Origin: an uncultured Erysipelotrichaceae bacterium
GTDB lineage: Bacteria > Bacillota_I > Bacilli_A > RF39 > UBA660
Assembly: GCA_902772675.1 (NCBI GenBank)
Contig: CACYBN010000065.1
Span: 1 to 7,206, forward strand
DNA length: 7,206 nt
Reading direction: 5' to 3'
The notes beneath the pieces were generated by a model, which saw only the letters and a list, made by a program, of their open reading frames with translations, was not told where the DNA came from and did no database searches. The position numbers and the translations under genes were made by a program. Shown here in pieces: positions 4,481 through 7,206 of the stretch (position 1 is its first letter; the number at the start of each line of letters is the position of its first letter).

Positions 4481-6973
4481 ATGAGCATTTTTAGAAAATT
4501 ATTTGATCATGATTATAAAGAATTAAAGAAATTTTCAGTATTAGCTGATCAAATAGATGCATTAGATAAAAAATATAGTAAATTATCTGATGAGAAATTA
4601 GCAGCAAAAACACAAGAATTTAAAGAAAGATTAGCAAATGGAGAAACTTTAGATGACCTTTTAGTAGAAGCTTATGCTACTGCAAGAGAAGCAGCTTATC
4701 GTGTTATTGGAGAAAAACCATTTTATGTTCAATTATTAGGTGCTATAGCTATCCATAAAGGAAATATAGCAGAGATGAAAACAGGTGAAGGTAAAACTTT
4801 AACAGCAGTATTACCTGCATATTTAAATGCATTATCTGGTGAAGGTGTTCATATTATTACAGTTAATGAATACTTAGCTCAACGTGATGCTGAATGGATG
4901 GGTAATATTCATAGATTCTTAGGTTTAACAGTTGGAGTAAACTTAAGAGATTTAACACCTAAACAAAAACAAGAAGTATATAATTGCGATATTATGTATA
5001 CTACTAATAATGAATTAGGTTTTGACTACTTAAGAGATAACATGGTAGTTAAAAAAGAAGATAGAGTACAAAGACCTTTAAACTTTGTTATTGTCGATGA
5101 AGTTGACTCAGTATTAATAGATGAAGCAAGAACTCCATTAATTATTTCTGGAGGAGAATTAAAAGCTGCATCAGTATATCAAGATGCTGATACTTTTGTA
5201 AAAGGATTAACTAATGAAGACGATTATAAAGTAGATGAAAAAACTAGAGGTGTTACTTTAACTGAACAAGGTGTTAAAAAAGCTGAAAAGCACTTTAAAG
5301 TATCTAACCTATTTGATGCTGATAAGACTGGATTAGTACATAGTATTAACCAAGCTTTAAAAGCAAATTATGGAATGAAATTAGATGTAGATTACGTAGT
5401 CCAAGATGATACAGTAGTTATCGTTGATAAATTTACTGGTCGTTTAATGAAGGGACGTAGTTATAGTGATGGATTACATCAAGCTATCGAAGCTAAAGAA
5501 GGAGTAACAATTAAACAAGAAACTAAGACTTTAGCTACTATTACATTCCAAAACTTATTTAGAATGTATAAGAAATTATCAGGTATGACTGGTACTGCTA
5601 AAACAGAAGAAGAAGAATTCAGAAATATTTATAATATGTATGTTATTCAAATTCCAACTAATAAAGAAGTTATACGTGATGATGAACCAGATTTAGTATT
5701 TGCTACTAAACAAGGTAAATTTAAAGCTCTAGTTAATGAAATTGAAAGAAGACATAAAACAGGTCAACCAGTACTAGTAGGTACTATTGCTATTGAAACA
5801 AATGAATTAATTAGTAGTTTATTAAGACAAAAGAAAATTCCACATGAAGTTTTAAATGCTAAGAACCATGCTAGAGAAGCTGAAATAATTGCAAAAGCTG
5901 GAGAAAAAGGAGCAGTAACAATTGCTACTAATATGGCTGGTCGTGGTACAGATATCAAATTAACTGATGAAACTAGAAAATTAGGTGGTTTATGTGTATT
6001 TGGTACTGAAAGACATGAATCACGTCGTATAGATAACCAACTTCGTGGACGTTCTGGACGTCAAGGAGATCCAGGTTATACTCAATTCTATGTATCAATG
6101 GAAGATGATCTTATGGTTAGATTTGGTACTGATAGAATTAAAAGAATGCTTCAATCTCTAGGATTTGATGATGATCAATGTATTAAATCAAGAACATTTA
6201 CAAAATCAATTGAATCTGCTCAAGGAAGAGTAGAAGGAAATAACTTTGATATTCGTAAACATTTACTTGAATATGATGATATTAATAATAATCAAAGAAA
6301 GATTATGTATGAAAGAAGAAATGAAATTCTTGAGAATGAATCAATTCATGAAACAGTATTAAAAACATTTAATAATCATATTACAGATGTAGTTAAATCA
6401 CATATTTTCCCAGAAGGAAAATTAACAGATGAAGACTTATCAGAAATAGTAGATTATGTTAATACTCTATTAAGAGAAGATATTTCTGTTGATGATATAA
6501 AAGGACTTAAAGATCAAGAAATTATTGATAAGATATATAATCAAATAGTAGAAGAATACAATGAAAAGATTGGTGTAGTACCTGTAGCAATCGCAGAAGA
6601 ATTTGAGAAAGTTATTACATTAAATATCATTGATAAGTATTGGACTGAACAAATTAATACTATGTCTCACTTAAGAGAGGGTATTAACTTAAGAAGTTAT
6701 GGACAAGAAAATCCATTACGTGCTTATACAGTTGAAGGATTCGAATTATTTGATAAGATGTTCCAAAACATAGATAGAGATGTAACTAATTTCTTAGTTA
6801 AAGCACAAATTACACAAAATCTAGAAAGAAAAGAAATTAGTAAAGAAAAATTCTCAAACAAAGGTAATGAAGAAGGAACTAAACCAAAACCTGTTAGAAG
6901 TAAAAAAATAGGTAGAAATGATCCATGTCCATGTGGCAGTGGTAAGAAATATAAACAATGTTGTGGTAAATAA
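4481..6973 (+). CDS. secA: Preprotein translocase ATPase SecA
   Basis: SecA is the ATP-driven motor that pushes unfolded secretory and lipoprotein precursors through the SecYEG channel at the membrane. The 830-residue protein is full length. Seen in order: Walker A MKTGEGKT at 99-106, the second nucleotide-fold motif with VIVDEVDSVLIDEARTPL from 203 (DEVD, the DEAD-box equivalent), the NMAGRGTDI and ERHESRRIDNQLRGRSGRQGDPG motifs of the second helicase fold, the helical scaffold and wing region, and a C-terminal zinc motif, CPCGSGKKYKQCC, at 816-828. Zinc ligands would be Cys816, Cys818, Cys827 and Cys828. This motif is the SecB/lipid-binding tail of canonical SecA, so this is the housekeeping copy. 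The start follows AGGAG by eight bases. In Bacillus subtilis prfB follows secA; here a convergent second SecA does. Confidence 0.98.
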   Translation: MSIFRKLFDHDYKELKKFSVLADQIDALDKKYSKLSDEKLAAKTQEFKERLANGETLDDLLVEAYATAREAAYRVIGEKPFYVQLLGAIAIHKGNIAEMKTGEGKTLTAVLPAYLNALSGEGVHIITVNEYLAQRDAEWMGNIHRFLGLTVGVNLRDLTPKQKQEVYNCDIMYTTNNELGFDYLRDNMVVKKEDRVQRPLNFVIVDEVDSVLIDEARTPLIISGGELKAASVYQDADTFVKGLTNEDDYKVDEKTRGVTLTEQGVKKAEKHFKVSNLFDADKTGLVHSINQALKANYGMKLDVDYVVQDDTVVIVDKFTGRLMKGRSYSDGLHQAIEAKEGVTIKQETKTLATITFQNLFRMYKKLSGMTGTAKTEEEEFRNIYNMYVIQIPTNKEVIRDDEPDLVFATKQGKFKALVNEIERRHKTGQPVLVGTIAIETNELISSLLRQKKIPHEVLNAKNHAREAEIIAKAGEKGAVTIATNMAGRGTDIKLTDETRKLGGLCVFGTERHESRRIDNQLRGRSGRQGDPGYTQFYVSMEDDLMVRFGTDRIKRMLQSLGFDDDQCIKSRTFTKSIESAQGRVEGNNFDIRKHLLEYDDINNNQRKIMYERRNEILENESIHETVLKTFNNHITDVVKSHIFPEGKLTDEDLSEIVDYVNTLLREDISVDDIKGLKDQEIIDKIYNQIVEEYNEKIGVVPVAIAEEFEKVITLNIIDKYWTEQINTMSHLREGINLRSYGQENPLRAYTVEGFELFDKMFQNIDRDVTNFLVKAQITQNLERKEISKEKFSNKGNEEGTKPKPVRSKKIGRNDPCPCGSGKKYKQCCGK

Positions 6974-6975
6974 TT

Positions 6976-7012
6976 AAAAGCCCGTAAAATAAAGCTTTGC
7001 GGAGCTTTTTTT
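6976..7012 (+). terminator. Terminator after secA, possibly bidirectional
   Basis: AAAAGC-CCG (6976-6984) pairs with CGG-A-GCTTTT (7000-7009) with one bulged A, followed by T up to 7012. A competing fold pairs AAAGCT (6991-6996) with AGCTTT (7003-7008) around TTGCGG. Read on the minus strand, the first stem ends in CGGGCTTTT plus AT-rich sequence, so it might also weakly terminate the convergent gene. Confidence 0.8.
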
Positions 7013-7028
7013 ATTGCCAAGATTTATA

Positions 7029-7075
7029 TAGATACCTATTTAGATACCTTCCCAAGGGTATCTAAAAGGTATCTA
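7029..7075. repeat. Nested palindrome of four TAGATACCT-type 9-mers
   Basis: TAGATACCT occurs at 7029-7037 and 7041-7049. Its reverse complement AGGTATCTA is at 7067-7075, and a one-base variant GGGTATCTA is at 7056-7064. The outer pair forms a 9-bp stem and the inner pair a 10-bp stem (7041-7050 with 7055-7064, one G-U, CCCA loop), stacked with a small internal loop. It covers the stop and the last twelve codons of the minus-strand gene. It could be a terminator-like structure, a small mobile palindrome or a cluster of binding sites. Confidence 0.75.
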
Positions 7076-7206
7076 ATTTTGTTTTTAGCAACTTCTTTTC
7101 TTTCTATGTTTTGTTTTACTTCTGCACGCATTAAGAATGTTGTAACTTCCTTATCAATCTTGTTGTTCATTTCATCAAACATATCGAATCCTTCTTTTGT
7201 ATATGC
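7036..7206 (-). CDS. Second SecA homologue (SecA2-like), C-terminal end
   Basis: The minus strand is open from the window edge to a TAG at 7036-7038, giving 56 residues; the rest of the gene lies outside the window. The first 41 residues, starting AYTKEGFDMFDEM, align without gaps to residues 748-788 of the SecA in this window, with 23 identities by hand count. They end in the shared NIERKEVAK / NLERKEISK segment. After that the two proteins diverge. This one ends in KNKIRYLLDTLGKVSK and lacks the linker and the CPCGSGKKYKQCC zinc tail, as accessory SecA2 proteins often do. It points toward secA (convergent). Whether it is a full-length SecA2 or a truncated duplicate cannot be seen. The last twelve residues are encoded by a palindrome, so the C-terminus may have been replaced. 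Confidence 0.85.
   Translation of the reverse strand, partial: AYTKEGFDMFDEMNNKIDKEVTTFLMRAEVKQNIERKEVAKNKIRYLLDTLGKVSK

Noticed and set aside
5764..5958. A 64-codon minus-strand open frame inside secA
   Set aside because: It is antisense to the conserved GRGTDI region of secA, with no ribosome binding site and no recognisable protein pattern.
6724..7020. A 98-codon minus-strand open frame over the secA 3' end
   Set aside because: It is antisense to secA and its terminator and has no family resemblance. The true minus-strand gene nearby is in a different place and ends at 7036.
1..7206. Mycoplasma-type genetic code (TGA as Trp)
   Set aside because: prmC ends at TGA at the expected C-terminus, and tryptophans in MurA, the TagO-like protein and SecA are TGG.
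1..7206. CRISPR arrays, tRNA or rRNA genes, transposase genes, phage genes
   Set aside because: No regularly spaced repeats, cloverleaf-like segments or recognisable mobile-element proteins were seen on either strand.

Overview
The window looks like a chromosomal housekeeping segment from a low-GC, walled Gram-positive bacterium (Bacillota, Bacilli-like). The reasons are strongly AT-rich DNA with A/T-ending codons, strong AGGAGG/GAGGTG ribosome binding sites, U-tailed terminators, a long-form HPF next to secA, and a DUF1146-type membrane protein. TGA serves as a stop (end of prmC) and Trp is read from TGG, so the code is standard and not the mycoplasma code. Strong AT bias and short spacers suggest a compact genome, perhaps an Erysipelotrichia- or RF39-like lineage; the exact taxon cannot be fixed from sequence alone.

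Layout, left to right: the 3' end of prmC (1-153) and its terminator; a promoter with a perfect 10-bp inverted repeat; murA (277-1545); a 100-nt spacer with a promoter and a leader hairpin; rpmE for zinc-type L31 (1646-1858) and a terminator; rpiB overlapping a small two-helix membrane protein gene (1937-2597) and a terminator; a WecA/TagO/MraY-family phosphoglycosyltransferase (start revised to 2660, ends 3745) and a terminator; long-form hpf (3811-4356) and a terminator; secA (4481-6973) and a terminator. On the minus strand at the right edge, convergent with secA, is the C-terminal end of a second SecA homologue (7036-7206, continuing outside the window). There is no gene-free stretch longer than about 150 bases.

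The genes serve translation (PrmC, L31, HPF), envelope building (MurA, the lipid-linked sugar-phosphate transferase), protein export (SecA, the second SecA) and pentose phosphate metabolism (RpiB). Although all left-hand genes share one strand, nearly every one has its own putative promoter and its own terminator. Only rpiB and the small membrane gene clearly share a message. Five of six candidate promoters carry an extended -10 (TGn before the -10).

I see no new multi-gene system here. The points most worth a second look are the convergent, divergent second SecA whose 3' end is made of a nested palindrome, unusual residues at two conserved active-site positions of the TagO-like enzyme, the inverted repeat over the murA promoter, and the rpmE leader hairpin.
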